Origin: Margaritifera margaritifera
Lineage: Eukaryota; Mollusca; Bivalvia; Unionida; Margaritiferidae
Reading direction: 5' to 3'
NCBI GenBank assembly: GCA_029931535.1
Contig: JAQPZY010001692.1
Span: 124,001-188,000 of the forward strand
Length of the DNA stretch: 64,000 nucleotides
The notes beneath the pieces are model-generated. The model was not told the origin of the DNA, made no database searches, and was given only the letters and a program-made list of their open reading frames with translations. This document shows, in pieces, positions 50,651 to 62,164 of the stretch (position 1 is its first letter; each line of letters opens with the position of its first letter). A program made the translations under genes and the position numbers.

Positions 50651-51672
50651 AACCTTATGATTTGTCAAATAATTGATTTTTGTTCACAATTGTGTGCTTA
50701 TATCTAATCTATCTGGCAACACTGAGGGTCTGTTGTTTCATCTGAACTTAAACCAGGGGAATTTATTAACACTGTATGCTTCCTTTCATATAATATAAGT
50801 AACCAATAGGATTTACAAGTCAGATGATAGTGTATGTTACAGTAAACTACCTATTTTATCACACATGTAAATGTGATATGCCTTCTGATTGGATTGAATG
50901 TCAAAATTTGTGGCAGAATTAATTTTCTTATATTTTTGACCAAATTTTCCAGTGCATTTTATAATGGGGAATTCAGTTTTGTGTTTGAGCATTACTCTGC
51001 TGACATGTCACCAGTAAAAGTCAAATTTCAACAGAAAAACTGCCATGAACATTCTCAAATCATCAAATACAAGACTGATTTAAACTCTTTATGTATATCA
51101 TTTCTGTTAGTACATGTAATATGTATACATAATGATATTTTGCTGTAGCTATGTGCTGAACTGTACAAATTTAACTGAATATCTTCTTATTACTGATTTT
51201 GCATTTCATTTGATTAATATGAAATATTTTGACCTTGTTAGAAATAATTGCTTCATCTTTTTTGTTGATACACATATATTACATGTATCTTGAGAACTGT
51301 AATTATTGTAAAAGATCAAATATCTTTTGCACATTTCTTTTTAATAATCATTTATTTTAAACTCTGATATGTTTTGTATTATGGACCAGAGGCCTAAAGT
51401 ACTGAATAAACATTCTGTTCTGTTCTGGTCTAATAATCATTTATACAAAGGATGGGCACATTTGCTGGGTTATTTTAATTTTTACCAAATTGGATTAAAA
51501 ATGGATGATTTATTTTCCTTTTTTAAGGAACATGAAAACTTGAATGAGAATAAATGTAGCTGTTTATGTGTCTGTTTTATGTGAAATGATTAGATGCATA
51601 CAATTTGTAAAAGTTGACAGCATCTGTAAAATATACCCATTATTTACTAAATGTTAACTTTTTTTCTTGCAG
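50651..51672. other. Intron 5, last part
   Basis: AT-rich unique sequence; small ORFs without motifs. Confidence 0.45.
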
Positions 51673-51767
51673 TGTGGTTCACGTGGACTGGTGCTTTGTA
51701 TACAAGGATATCTGCTTAAACATCTTCTATTTGCAAGAGAATACACAAGCAGTCTAGTCATACAGAA
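51673..51767 (+). CDS. MINDY4B: MINDY-4B-like gene, coding exon 6 (degenerate active-site segment)
   Basis: The acceptor is ttcttgcag|TGTGGT and the donor is CAGAA|gtaaga. It encodes residues 151-181 plus two bases of codon 182. It starts CGSRGLVLCIQGYLLKHLLF. Active MINDY-3/4 enzymes have G-G-P-C-G followed by a hydrophobic helix ending in V-Q and then a K-x-L-L-F-type segment. Here the helix and the LLF motif are kept, but counting back seven residues from the conserved Gln places Arg154 at the nucleophile position. There is also one extra residue between the Gln and this site. Human MINDY-4B is annotated as inactive, so I infer the MINDY-4B branch. Alternatively Cys151 could be a displaced nucleophile, which seems unlikely. 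Confidence 0.8.
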
Positions 51768-52761
51768 GTAAGAAATAAACCAGTCTAACACATAAAATCT
51801 ACCCAGACCCATGTACTGTGTCATTTTGTAATTTTAAGTTTTAAATTCAGTGGGGGAAATTAGTTCACATATATAAAAATAAAAATAAAAACTGTTAATT
51901 ATTTTTAGTTCATGAAAAACATGGGTTAAGAATATATAACTATATCTCTCAAACCAACACTTGTGGTAAGCTCAATCTGTCCATCAGACAAACATTGCTG
52001 TGCACAATTTAATTAAACTTAAAGGACAGGTTTATGTGACTGATACTGTGTGATGTTCATTCTTGCCTTTACATAAACTTAAAAAAGTCATACATATGTT
52101 TTACTTCTCTTGTGTGTGAAACTAATGTCTGACTTTATGAAAAAAAATTTGTTATATCATGAACAGTATTGCTTACAGTTTTATTTATGTAAGAGTGTCA
52201 TATTGAAGGCAGCGAAGAAATACCATTTTGTCTCCCTTAACTATCCATGAAAGCATACATGCCATAACACGACGAGACACGCGAAAAACACGATTTTGGA
52301 CTCCCAAACCCCCCGACAAGGTCGTGTTTCGAAATAATCTTATTTGCTTTGACAGTTTTGCCGCCTTAAATTTCTCATATTTTCCTTGGACATTTACATC
52401 ATTGCAATAAACATTTTATTGTAACTCAGGAAAACATTAACATGTTTGAATAGCTGGTTAGCCTGAATTTTCCATTCCGGATCTTGCCCTCATTTAGCTT
52501 TAGTGCTCACTCGTTATCTACTAGCATTCACTATAATAAATACCCATGTTTTCTTAATTACTTTTCTTTTAAAAGTATATAATCATTAATCAAATAACAG
52601 ATTGTGTATTTGCATAAAGTAGTACCTTTATTCATTAATTCAACCCGACAACCACACAAACCTTGAATGTTTTCATTGCCAGATTCATTGTTTTTAAACG
52701 GATATTCATTGTCATCTTACAGGTTTTTATAACTTTTAGCGACTTTGGCCATTGCTAGCGC
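51768..52761. other. Intron 6, first part
   Basis: AT-rich sequence without a supported feature. Confidence 0.45.
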
Positions 52762-52981
52762 CAACAATTCATACCTGTGATTCTACCGGCGGTAGGCCAA
52801 AAATACCGTTTTCAAGACCGTCTACCGCACATACCGTTTAGTAGTCGAAATCTACCGGTTTTGAAAATTTCAAGGAAATTTTTTTATATAAAAATTTTGT
52901 TTACGCGTTCTATCAACACATTAGATAAACCAGCCAGAACCAGTCTACTGGGAACCGGAAATGTTCGACCTATGATACGAG

Positions 52982-54377
52982 GGTGACTGGATATCTCCGC
53001 CCATAACGGACTCGGCCCATAACGGAGTCGTCCCATAACAAAGTCGGCCCATACAAATTTAACCCCATAACATACTCGGCCCATTACGGAGTCGGCCCAT
53101 GACTAAATCGGCCCATAATAACTAAAGATTGCAAAAAGAACTCTCTTAATTCTAATTCGAATGTCTCATTGCGCAAAATTTATATAAATAAAATATTTAA
53201 TTACGGTTAGTATTGAGAGAAGGAATAAGACCGGGCAAAGATAAAAAATGTTACACTAAAAAAAAAATAGACACAAGAATTAGATATATTTGCTTTGTCT
53301 CTGTGCTTATTTTTTTATTTAAACAATATCTATTTAACTGTTGATAAAAAAATGTATGGTATACAGACGGGACGTGCGACCGTAATCAGATTCACATGTG
53401 TCAACACATGTTTACAATCACAAGTTGTAGAGTAGACACGTGCTGCCTTCAACTGTTTGTCGGCTTTACCCTTGATCTTGTATGACTTCGAAACACTTGT
53501 TCTTATTGGTGATCTTAACCTTTGATCTTGTATGACTTCGTAACACCTGTTGTTGTTGTACAAGAAATAGCAAACAATGTCCGGTTCGGACCAAATAGTT
53601 TTTTTTTTTATCCTTGCCTTTGATCTTGTATGGGTTCGTAACAACTGCTGTTATTGAACAAGAAATATTTACCCGAAACATGTTATTTACCTACTATTTA
53701 GTTCTCATTAATGCTTCTGCAAACGTTGCGGGTTTTATTAACAGTCACCTGCTTTTGTAAAAGGGCGTTTTTAGTAAAAAAAAAAAAAAAAACAACAACA
53801 AAAAACTGCCTCCCAAAATAAAATGATCATATAAACGCACCCATGGGTACTGACCACTATGTGGAGTGTTCAAGAGTAGTAACTGCAAAGCAGCATGCGC
53901 TTGCTTGCGATTACTGTAACTCATGGCAGCATAGAGTTTGTAATACAGGTATGTTACAATCATTTTTTGGTAGCCAAATTTCGTTTACAATGACAGTTAC
54001 AATATCTTTTGCTCAATGATGGTTATTTTTCGGAACTGAAAATGTAGACAAAAGTATTTTTTTTAACTGAAATAAAAAATAACAATATCACATGTTTTTA
54101 ATTTTTTTGACAACTGTTTTTTCGTGAAGTTAATTAAAGTGTAAAAATCATACACAGATGCACTAAACATAAAGAAACGTACAAAGATTAAAAGACAAAT
54201 GAAATGACTGTTGAAAAAAAAAAAAAAACATTACATCAACATTACTGTTATATAAATCGTGGACCGAGTACGTAATGGGGCTGAGTACGTAATGGGCCGA
54301 TTTGGGTAGGCCGAGTTCGTTATGGGCCGAGAACGTTAGTGGGCCGACTCTGCTATGGGCCGAGTTGTCCCGTAATC
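52982..54377. mobile_element. Nested element with inverted terminal sub-repeats
   Basis: It is flanked by a perfect 8-bp duplication GATACGAG (52974-52981 and 54378-54385). The ends pair at about 20 of 28 bases (left GGTGACTGGATATCTCCGCC; right, inverted, GATTACGGGACAACTCGGCC). Each end carries a cluster of CGGCCCATAACGGAGT-like words in opposite orientation (52995-53115 and 54265-54370). The middle holds three copies of TGATCTTGTATGACTTCGTA. No transposase, so non-autonomous. Confidence 0.85.
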
Positions 54378-54732
54378 GATACGAGTAGTCGGATTACAAT
54401 TGTTAGCAATGTGTACACAAGAAGCGGCTAATTGATTACCTTATTGTTGTAATTTGGAGAGTTTAAGGCCAAATGCGGGATGTTGTTTGAGGTATTATAA
54501 GTAATAAAAGGATCAAAGGTAATCCATGATGACCATGAGTCTTTGATTAAAACTCGGCCGATCTGTCGTGGAAGAAAGATAAAATGGAGAGACCGACCAA
54601 AAATTATCTTGGCAGAAACACTTGAGTAAGTATTTTGATTTGATGTCTTTTAATTGTTCTTGTATTGTTCACGATGGTTTAAGATGAATATTTAAGGGCA
54701 GCTTGTATATATTTTTTTCAATTCATGTCAAA

Positions 54733-54890
54733 ATGCCGAAAAGTCCGCTTTCTTCTAACGTTAAGAAGCCACTAGCTAAGAAATACTACAACAAGTTTAA
54801 CAACGCTTGGATACCAGAATTTAAGTGTGTGCAGGCGAGTAGCAAAGGTCCTGACTTTGCATTGTGTCTTTTTAGGCTGGTGAATCATTG
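54733..54890 (+). pseudogene. hAT-type transposon protein remnant, N-terminal part
   Basis: About 52 codons, beginning MPKSPLSSNV and containing KYYNKFNNAWIPEF and CVQASSKGPDFALC. This resembles the N-terminal zinc-finger start of hAT-related 'K-F...W..EF...C...S.KG...A.C' proteins, but the second Cys and the His-containing half are replaced by a stop at 54889-54891. The downstream match continues in another frame. Confidence 0.55.
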
Positions 54891-55049
54891 ATTGGACATC
54901 TACATGTAGAGATGACCAGGCTGCTAAGGAAGCTTCTGGGAAAGTTTGTTTCAACCAAGGTCATCACCAATGAACCAGATATTACTAATGTGAAGTTCAG
55001 ATTTCTAGAAAATCAGCATAAAAGCACAACAATTATGTTCAAGTCCTAG
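54876..55049 (+). pseudogene. hAT-type transposon protein remnant, middle part
   Basis: An open stretch in a different frame from the N-terminal piece: GESLIGHLHVEMTRLLRKLL then GKFVSTKVITNEPDI, ending at a TAG at 55047. The 'EM..LLRKLLGKF' pattern is familiar from the mid region of hAT-related proteins. Everything between the zinc finger and this part has been deleted; ttttag|GCTGG before it resembles a splice acceptor. Confidence 0.5.
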
Positions 55050-55179
55050 ATAAAATATATCCGCGAGTTGAAAATGTATTACTTAATATTTAATTTTAAA
55101 GTTGGGATAAATTATTAAAATCAGGTGTTTTTTAACTGTTTATTTCAAGTCTAAATCTAATTTGTTTCAAATTAATTAC

Positions 55180-55386
55180 AGTGGTGAAACTTGCCAACAG
55201 ATTTTTGGACTGAGTGTAGTTGTCCTATCATTGCCACATTCCAATGCTGACACAGAGAGGACATTCTCCATTCTTCGGAAAATCCAGAGTGATTCAAGGG
55301 GAAGTCTGGACCAGAAAACTAGTGACAGTGATCTTGTGAATGAAACTAAAAATGCCTGTGGATTTTATAAAAAATCTTTGCAGTGA
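55180..55386 (+). pseudogene. hAT C-terminal dimerisation region remnant
   Basis: The reading frame includes VVLSLPHSNADTERTFSILRK, close to the hAT dimerisation signature (L..P.SNAD.ER.FS). It then runs about 40 residues to a TGA at 55384-55386. This is the best-preserved part of the element. No catalytic DDE region is visible in the window. Confidence 0.8.
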
Positions 55387-55688
55387 ACTGTGAGATGTAC
55401 AACTCTTCCTTTTTCATTTAATTAACAATATACTGGCTCATATTAACTATTATTGTAACATTTTCCATCAGATTCTGAATCGGAATCATGTTCAAAATTT
55501 GTGTTTTATTATAATATGAAGAAAATACATATTATGTGACAAAACGAACTTGTTTTGTTTTCAATCCCCTTAAAACACGTAAAATTTATGCCGATAAAAA
55601 ATCTACCTTTTTAGAAGTCAATCTACTGATCGAAATTTGCAAATCTACTGGTTTGAAATCCTGGTTCTGTCACAGGTATGCAACATAG

Positions 55689-56534
55689 ACGTGGTTGCAC
55701 ATCCGCGAAGGAAAAGTGAAGGCATATTTGTGAACACAAATGACACTTGCATTACCTTCAAACCAACTACTGAAAGCAGCCAAGACTGCTGGTAATTAAA
55801 CTTACATTCCACTGTCCAATGGATTTTAAAGACAGTAACTTTGTCTATTTTTGTATTTAATGTCTGTGAGGTTGTGACCATGAGTACATATGTATGTGGT
55901 GATGTTATTTGACAATGCTAAGTCTACCATTTTTTTGTTTGTAAGTATATTAAATGCTTCAAAGAAAACAGATGGTACTTTCTTTTATTCAGATTTGAAT
56001 TTCCAGTCATTTGCTTTAGGCTGATTTGAACAGATAGCTTATTCTCATTTGGATGACATCGCTTTTTTGGGTTCACGCACCTTAACCCCCCTTGGGACCT
56101 CAAAACCAACTGTTTGAGTCTAAAAAAAACCCCAACACTGTCTGAGAATATGCCAAGTATGTGAAAGCAACCAGTCATGTTACTTCTGTACATGTGTTAT
56201 AAAACATGTGTCAGGCTTTCCTATATCTGTAAAACAGTATTATACAAAGGTAAGCATATTATATGATTTGTATTAGAAATATTTATATCTTAAACTTGAT
56301 GATGCAATAAGACTAGTGATAGTTTTTCATCTCTTTCAAATGATGGATCACCTCAAAATATCTGGATTAGATAAGCTTCCTTTAGTAATGGAGTAACATA
56401 GTAAACTTGTTCAAGGTCCATGTTATTATCCCCTTGACAACAAAGTTGGAAGGGATATAGTGTTTTGCCCATGATTCATTCATTTTGCTCATTTGCTTGT
56501 TTGTTTGTTTATTGTTACCCTTTCAATATTTTGT
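55689..56534. other. Intron 6 sequence
   Basis: No supported feature. Confidence 0.45.
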
Positions 56535-56735
56535 TACACCCTCAATATATCAGACCCTATTTTACTCAATATATCAGACCCTATTTTGCTCAATATATCA
56601 GATCCTATTTAACTCAATATATCAGACCCTATTTTACTCAATATATTAGACCCTATTTTACTCAATATATCAGAACCTATTTTACTCAATATATCAGACC
56701 CTATTTTACTCAATATATCAGACCCTATTTTACTG
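56535..56735 (+). repeat. 24-bp minisatellite, 8-9 copies
   Basis: The unit has CAATATATCAGACCCTATTT plus TACT; 24 bp equals 8 codons (QYIRPYFT), hence the ORFs. Confidence 0.96.
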
Positions 56736-56844
56736 TCAAGAGTATTGGTATCCAGATGCACGTCAGGGCCTAACTGAAGAGGACAGCCCAGAACTGGGTT
56801 CGCTTGCGTGGCATAGCTCCCACACCAAATTTGGCTAACCTTTT

Positions 56845-59410
56845 GCACATAAGATTCTCACATGAGATCTAACTCATGTTAGTCTCATGTGCATTTTAAC
56901 ATGCAAATTAGGTAGAACTCACATGAGCAATAGAATCTAACAAAATCTGAAAATCACATGAGCAAGATTTTTCTCACGTGAGAAAGCATTTCCTCACATG
57001 AGCAAGTCTGCTCATGTGAAAATCACATGAGCAGGAATGGTTAATGTAAGCAAGAGCTTGCTCAAGTGAGCAATAGGAAAAAAAAAAATGACTAGTATTT
57101 GATTTGCATTTGATAAATATTTCTGACAAGAATGAAAAAGAACCAAGTTCCTATAATAAAACTTATTTAGCAGAAATAAAGAGATTTTCAAAGTGATATT
57201 AAAATCTAGAAGATGAGCATATTCAAGTTCAATTATGCATGTTTTTGTGAGGTTTCTCACATGAGAAAAAAGACAACTCATATAAATATGTGATAAAAAT
57301 GATTTTCAATTATTGTAATTATTATATCGCATGCATTCTGTAACAATAAATGATCGCAGCACAAATGGGCAGGTGTAAAACGCTTGTTCACTCGTCAAGC
57401 ATTTGTTGACAGTAAAAGTAAGTGCTGATTAAGACATATTTGAATACTTAATACAAATCAAATTGAAAAAACACAATGAAAATGGCAAATTTGACTCATG
57501 ACATACACTTTGTGGCCCTGGCGTGAGTGTTAGCCATTCAAGCCAGGGCCGCTGTTCACATGTTGGTTTTCTTTACCTTTTGATTAGCGGGAAACCCAAG
57601 ACAGAGATTTTTTAGACCACAAAGGCAATGTAAAAATTTGGTCATTATAACATGCACTTCTTATAACATGTTAGAAAAAATAAATCCAATGAAAAACAAT
57701 ATAGTATGAAATTTTTCATTGAAATATTTTAATATAAGGCCAAAAAAAAAAAAATATGTGTGTTTCCTATTGCACTGGTTTTAAAATTAGGGTAGGCAGT
57801 AGTTTTTTTTTTTTTTTAATTACATATAAAGCAAAAATATTTCAAGCACTTCAAAGTACTGGGCATGAAAACCGGCTGAATTAGATGCACAAATGTGATT
57901 TTTTTTTTAATGAAAACAAAAATTTAAAAAAAAATATTTAAAAAAAAAAATTGTGTGGGGGTGGGGAAAAGGTGCTAGGGTCGGCAATGAGAAACAGGGA
58001 CGGTCGGCCGACCGGAAACATATTTTTATTTTATTTTTGGGCCTAAGGGAAAACAAAATCTTTGCTATGAAATAGCATGAAAAAAAATCTTGTAAAACTT
58101 TACAGTATCTTTAAATATGATAATTTTGTCAGACAACTTGAAGAAGAAAAACAAAATTAAAAATGCATCATGTTTTTTTTTTTTTTTTTTTCTTTTATAT
58201 TTTTGCCATCATTATTTATAAGTGTTTTATTGCAGTCGATATGCGTTTGAAAGAAATGATTTGTATTGCATATGCAAATATTAATAATATGGGGACATCA
58301 TACACGATCGATTTCGTAAGTAAACATTGACCTAATTATCACATTCCAATCTTACGTAACGTGGCCTTTATTCAGGGGCACGAACCATATATATAATTCC
58401 GGCAATAGACAAATTTAGACACGCTCGGAAAAACGGTAGCTCGCAAAGAATTTGGAGACTTTATAAGGATGAATAAATGAAGCAGATATAGTTGAACACT
58501 TTCTATGGCGATTTCAATAGTTTCTCCCAATATTATAATATAAACGTTAAAATTAACGTTGAGGGCACGAACCATAGTACTTCGAGGATTCTAATCTCGT
58601 CACCCTATTGTCAATAACTGACAACAGTGCATCTTGATTTTACTCACCAACATGATAATTCCATGATTTTAAATTATCTCCTGGTTTCTATGGTCAGTTG
58701 CTGCACATGTATTGGGCTTGCAATGAAATTTCCGAAGTAACGAGCTAAATCGTAACAGTTCCAGCTTCAATTCTTTTTAAAATTAAACGGCGCCTATTTG
58801 AAAGCGAGGCTACCATGGTAGTTGTGTGTTGTAGTACCTTCAAAAAGTTATATGTATATTTTGCGGTCAGTAAACCAGTCTCCTGACTGTAAACAAGGGA
58901 AATAACCCGCGTCATTGTATCGATAACGGATTTCCTAGCTATCAGTCGCGAAAAACCACATTTAATCTGATGTGATTTTATTTTATTGTTTGATTTGGTT
59001 TTTGAAAGCAAAATTCTTGAAGCATAATTCTTTATAGAATGCTGGCAGAATGGGATGGGTCTCTAACTCACATGAGAAAAACCAACTTAGAACAAATCTA
59101 AAATGTGTCTGATCAGAATCGAAGTCCAAATTTCTCACGTGAGAATTTAGAACTCCGCCTTATTTTCAAACATAGTCAGATGTAAGGGGAAAGAATATTT
59201 TCTAAGTTATACTTTCTCATGAGAACATTCAAATTCTAACGTGAGCAAAATCTGCACATGAGAAAATTGGTTAGTTTTTCAATGGCTCACAAGATCTAAC
59301 AAACTGCACACATGAGCTTGCAAAATCTACCCAATTTGCATACGTTTCTAACCAGGTTCTCGCGTGCAGCTTATGAGAAGCTCATGTGAATTGGTGAGAT
59401 TTTTCTGTAC
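56845..59410. mobile_element. 2.6-kb element with long CACATGAG-rich inverted ends
   Basis: The left end (56845, GCACATAAGATTCTCAC) pairs with the right end (GTGAGATTTTTCTGTAC, 59394-59410) at 13 of 17. Further in, ATGCAAATTAGGTAGA (56900) pairs with TCTACCCAATTTGCAT (59326). Both 200-300-bp ends are packed with CACATGAG/CTCATGTG words. No target duplication is certain and no ORF in the middle is recognisable; non-autonomous. Confidence 0.65.
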
Positions 59411-60048
59411 GGGAGTCAGTGCCCTATGCTCCCACAAAGGCAGAGAGGCATAAGAAGAAGAAGATGCATGTCAGGAAGAATAATTCCATACATGTCAAGT
59501 CACACATTGAACATGATACTCAAATATTGAGTACAGAAATCACATGCACACACACATCCTGAATTTTCATCCTGACATGCATTTTTAACCTAATGATTTA
59601 ATGGTTTCCTAACTCTCCCAGTAAATTTCCACATTTGCACACTGGGATTCCTTAAAATAGACTGACTGTGACATGACATTTACTTGGAATTGAGTTAACC
59701 TCTTCCCCTGAGACCCACTGCAGCTCCACCCATGTCCCCGACAAGGGAGCTGTTGCCCCATGGACCCCCATCTCATTCCTGACACTTGAGGACCCTTGAC
59801 AACTCTGTAATTCAGCTATACCAAAATTAGGTCACTATTACTAATTTGCACACTTGTGTGACTTCTGTATTTTAAGCTGTTCATTCATTTTACCCTCAAT
59901 ATTTTACATTCATGAAAACTGGTACGTAAATACCTCAGGATGAAAGTAACTCAGCAACATAAAAACTAGGTCAGTGTGACCTGATTTGCATACTGAGTGG
60001 CTTTTGTCTTTTCAGCTTTTCTTCTGTAACACATGAAGGTTATTTTAG
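59411..60048. other. Intron 6 sequence
   Basis: No supported feature. Confidence 0.45.
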
Positions 60049-60165
60049 TGCCGAGGCAACTGTAGCAAAGTGCCTTGCTCAGGGACACAGCACAGTAGCC
60101 AAACCAGTCAGGGGCAGGATTCTAACCTGTACCCTCTCAGTCACTGGTCCAGCATGCTACAGAGT
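60049..60165 (-). mobile_element. SINE fragment, minus strand
   Basis: On the minus strand: GGTACAGGTTAGAATCC (B-box-like), then CCTGAGCAAGGCACTTTGC and AGTTGCCTCGG. Same body as the SINE at 46873, older. Confidence 0.75.
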
Positions 60166-60228
60166 TATGACCTATTTTAACATTTTGTATCAATGATTAG
60201 GCTCGTGTCACTCATTTCGGTTTCCCAA

Positions 60229-60419
60229 ACTGCAGTTGTTCAGTGGTTAGCATTCCATACTCACAATCAAAAGTGGTCAGGTTCAAATCCTACTATTGGA
60301 TGTACCTGGGTAGGCTACCATTGCGTGTGTTTTGGCAAGGCACTTTATTCCAATTGCATCTACACTAAATAACCATAACATGTTGCTGTGTCAAAAACAC
60401 TAAACCAAACCAAACCAAA
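60229..60419 (+). mobile_element. tRNA-derived SINE just upstream of exon 7
   Basis: A box TTGTTCAGTGGTTAGCATT, B box GGTTCAAATCC, body GGCAAGGCACTTTATTCC, tail AACACTAAACCAAACC. It ends about 36 bp before the exon 7 acceptor, so it supplies or abuts the branch-point region. Confidence 0.88.
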
Positions 60420-60455
60420 TCTTTCAAGCTTCTTGATCTTTTTCTATTAAATTAG

Positions 60456-60621
60456 TGCTCTGAAACCAAATGATTTTGAGAGGCGGAGAGCTCTCGTGTC
60501 AGGTCTGTGTGAGATCTTATGGCAGGCAGGAGAGGGAAAGCGTTGCTGTGTGTGTCTCACACAGGAGGAGGACTGTTACAAGTCGGATTACAAATGCAGA
60601 GCAGATGGAATAACAGAGAAG
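60456..60621 (+). CDS. MINDY4B: MINDY-4B-like gene, coding exon 7
   Basis: The acceptor is aaattag|TGCTCTG and the donor is GAGAAG|gtatga. It encodes residues 182 (Asn, completed across the intron) to 237, phase 2 to 0. The ALKPNDFERRRALVSGLCEI helix and LWQAGEGKRCCVCL strand match the part of MINDY-4 just after the active-site helix ('ER..AL..A...ILW.AG'). The rest is Cys- and acidic-rich (EEDCYKSDYKC). The frame stays open to the donor, so the gene continues beyond the window. The C-terminal half, including the catalytic-His region, is not present here. Confidence 0.85.
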
Positions 60622-60904
60622 GTATGATTGCAACAGTAGTACATAAATTCTGACCCCATGTGTCTTTTTTATTGAATATAAAGATGGTTAGATACTGTGA
60701 TTTGGGTTGGGACTTTTTAATGAATTTTTGCCAAAAAGAGTTTCCTTGGTACATGTACTTAAATTTATAGATAGATATGACACTAATAAGAATGTCATTT
60801 ATGACAATATTTCATATTCGGTTTTTAATTTCTTAATTTACAAAAGCCATGAACTCCATGAAAATTGGTCTCTCATTAAAACAAACTATTCCACATTATT
60901 TTAT

Positions 60905-61170
60905 TGCAAGGTATGATGGTCCCCTATCAATACAAACTATTCCACAGTACTGGTATTTTATGTCAAGGTATGATGGTCCCCCATTAGTACAAACTATTCC
61001 ACAGTATTTTATCTCAAGGTATGATGGTCCCCCATTAGTACAAACTATTCCGCAGTACTGGTATTTTATGTCAAGGTATGATGGTCCCCCATTAATACAA
61101 ACTATTCCACAGTAATTTTTGTCATGATATGATGGTCCCCCATTAATACAAACTATTCCACAGTTATTTT
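60905..61170 (+). repeat. About 57-bp tandem repeat, 5 copies
   Basis: Blocks GGTATGATGGTCCCCCATTA and ACAAACTATTCCACAGTA; alternate copies carry an extra CTGGTATTTTATGTCA. Confidence 0.93.
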
Positions 61171-61424
61171 TGTCATGGTATGATGACTGTGCCTAATTTA
61201 TGCAAAAGCTTAATTCTATTTTACCTTAAACAAAAATATTTTATTTCCAGCAAAAATATAATGAAGAATAAGCAAAAAAATGTAATTTAGCTTCAGCATG
61301 ATTTATTTTTCATGATGCTTAAATAGAATTAAGTTTAAGCATAAATTAAAGTGCATAAATCGGACACATAAACTATGCCAAACTTAAGTTAAAATATTAT
61401 TTTGTCAATATAAATGCATAATTT

Positions 61425-61650
61425 TACCTAATCTAAATTGTATTTTTGCTTGAACAAATTGTTTTTGATTAAGCTAAATTGTATTTTTGCTTGAACAAAT
61501 TGTTTTTGATTAATCTAAATTGTATTTTTGCTTGAACAAATTGTTTTTGATGAAGCTAAATTGTATTTTTGCTTGAACAAATTGTTTTTGATGAAGCTAA
61601 ATTGTATTTTTGCTTGAACAAATTGTTTTTGATAAATCTAAATTGTATTT
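61425..61650 (+). repeat. 39-bp tandem repeat, about 6 copies
   Basis: The unit has CTAAATTGTATTTTTGCTTG and AACAAATTGTTTTTGAT. Confidence 0.95.
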
Positions 61651-61724
61651 TTTTAAAGCTTCATTGCATTTTAATTTAGCTTAAGCAATAATAAGGCTTT
61701 AGCTAAAATATTTATAAGCTAAAT

Positions 61725-62118
61725 TATATTTATACTTGAGCTAAATTATATTTATGCTTGAGCTAAATTATATTTATGCTTGAGCTAAATTATTCATGCT
61801 TGAGCTAAATTATATTTATGCTTGAGCTAAATTATATTTATGCTTGAGCTAAATTATATTCATGCTTGAGCTAAATTATATTCATGCTTGAGCTAAATTA
61901 TATTTATGCTTGAGCTAAATTATATTTATGCTTGAGCTAAATTATATTCATGCTTGAGCTAAAATATATTTATGCTTGAGCTAAATTATATTTATGCTTG
62001 AGCTAAATTATATTTATGCTTAAGCTAAAATATTTATGCTTGAGCTAAATTATATTTATGCTTGAGCTAAATTATATTTATGCTTTAGCTAAATTATATT
62101 TATACTTGAGCTAACATA
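61725..62118 (+). repeat. 22-bp minisatellite, about 18 copies
   Basis: The unit is AGCTAAATTATATTTATGCT plus TG; its core matches the first part of the 39-bp unit just upstream. Confidence 0.96.
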
Positions 62119-62164
62119 ATTTTGTTTAAACTAAACTAAAATTAAGTTTAATTATCATAAATGC

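Larger units (their letters stand above)
52770..55680 (+). mobile_element. Decayed hAT-superfamily transposon
   Basis: The ends are inverted: CATACCTGTGA at 52770-52780 and TCACAGGTATG at 55670-55680. Both ends also hold CTACCGG/CTACTGG-type subterminal words. Flanks CAACAATT and CAACATAG match at 5 of 8. Inside, on the + strand, are fragments of a hAT-type protein (54733-55386). A separate element is nested at 52982-54377. Without it the transposon is only about 1.5 kb, so much of the coding region is gone. Confidence 0.75.

Noticed and set aside
54703..54732. Upstream Met of the transposon N-terminal remnant
   Set aside because: The Met at 54733 starts the recognisable part; the upstream ten codons are AT-rich and unlike the family.
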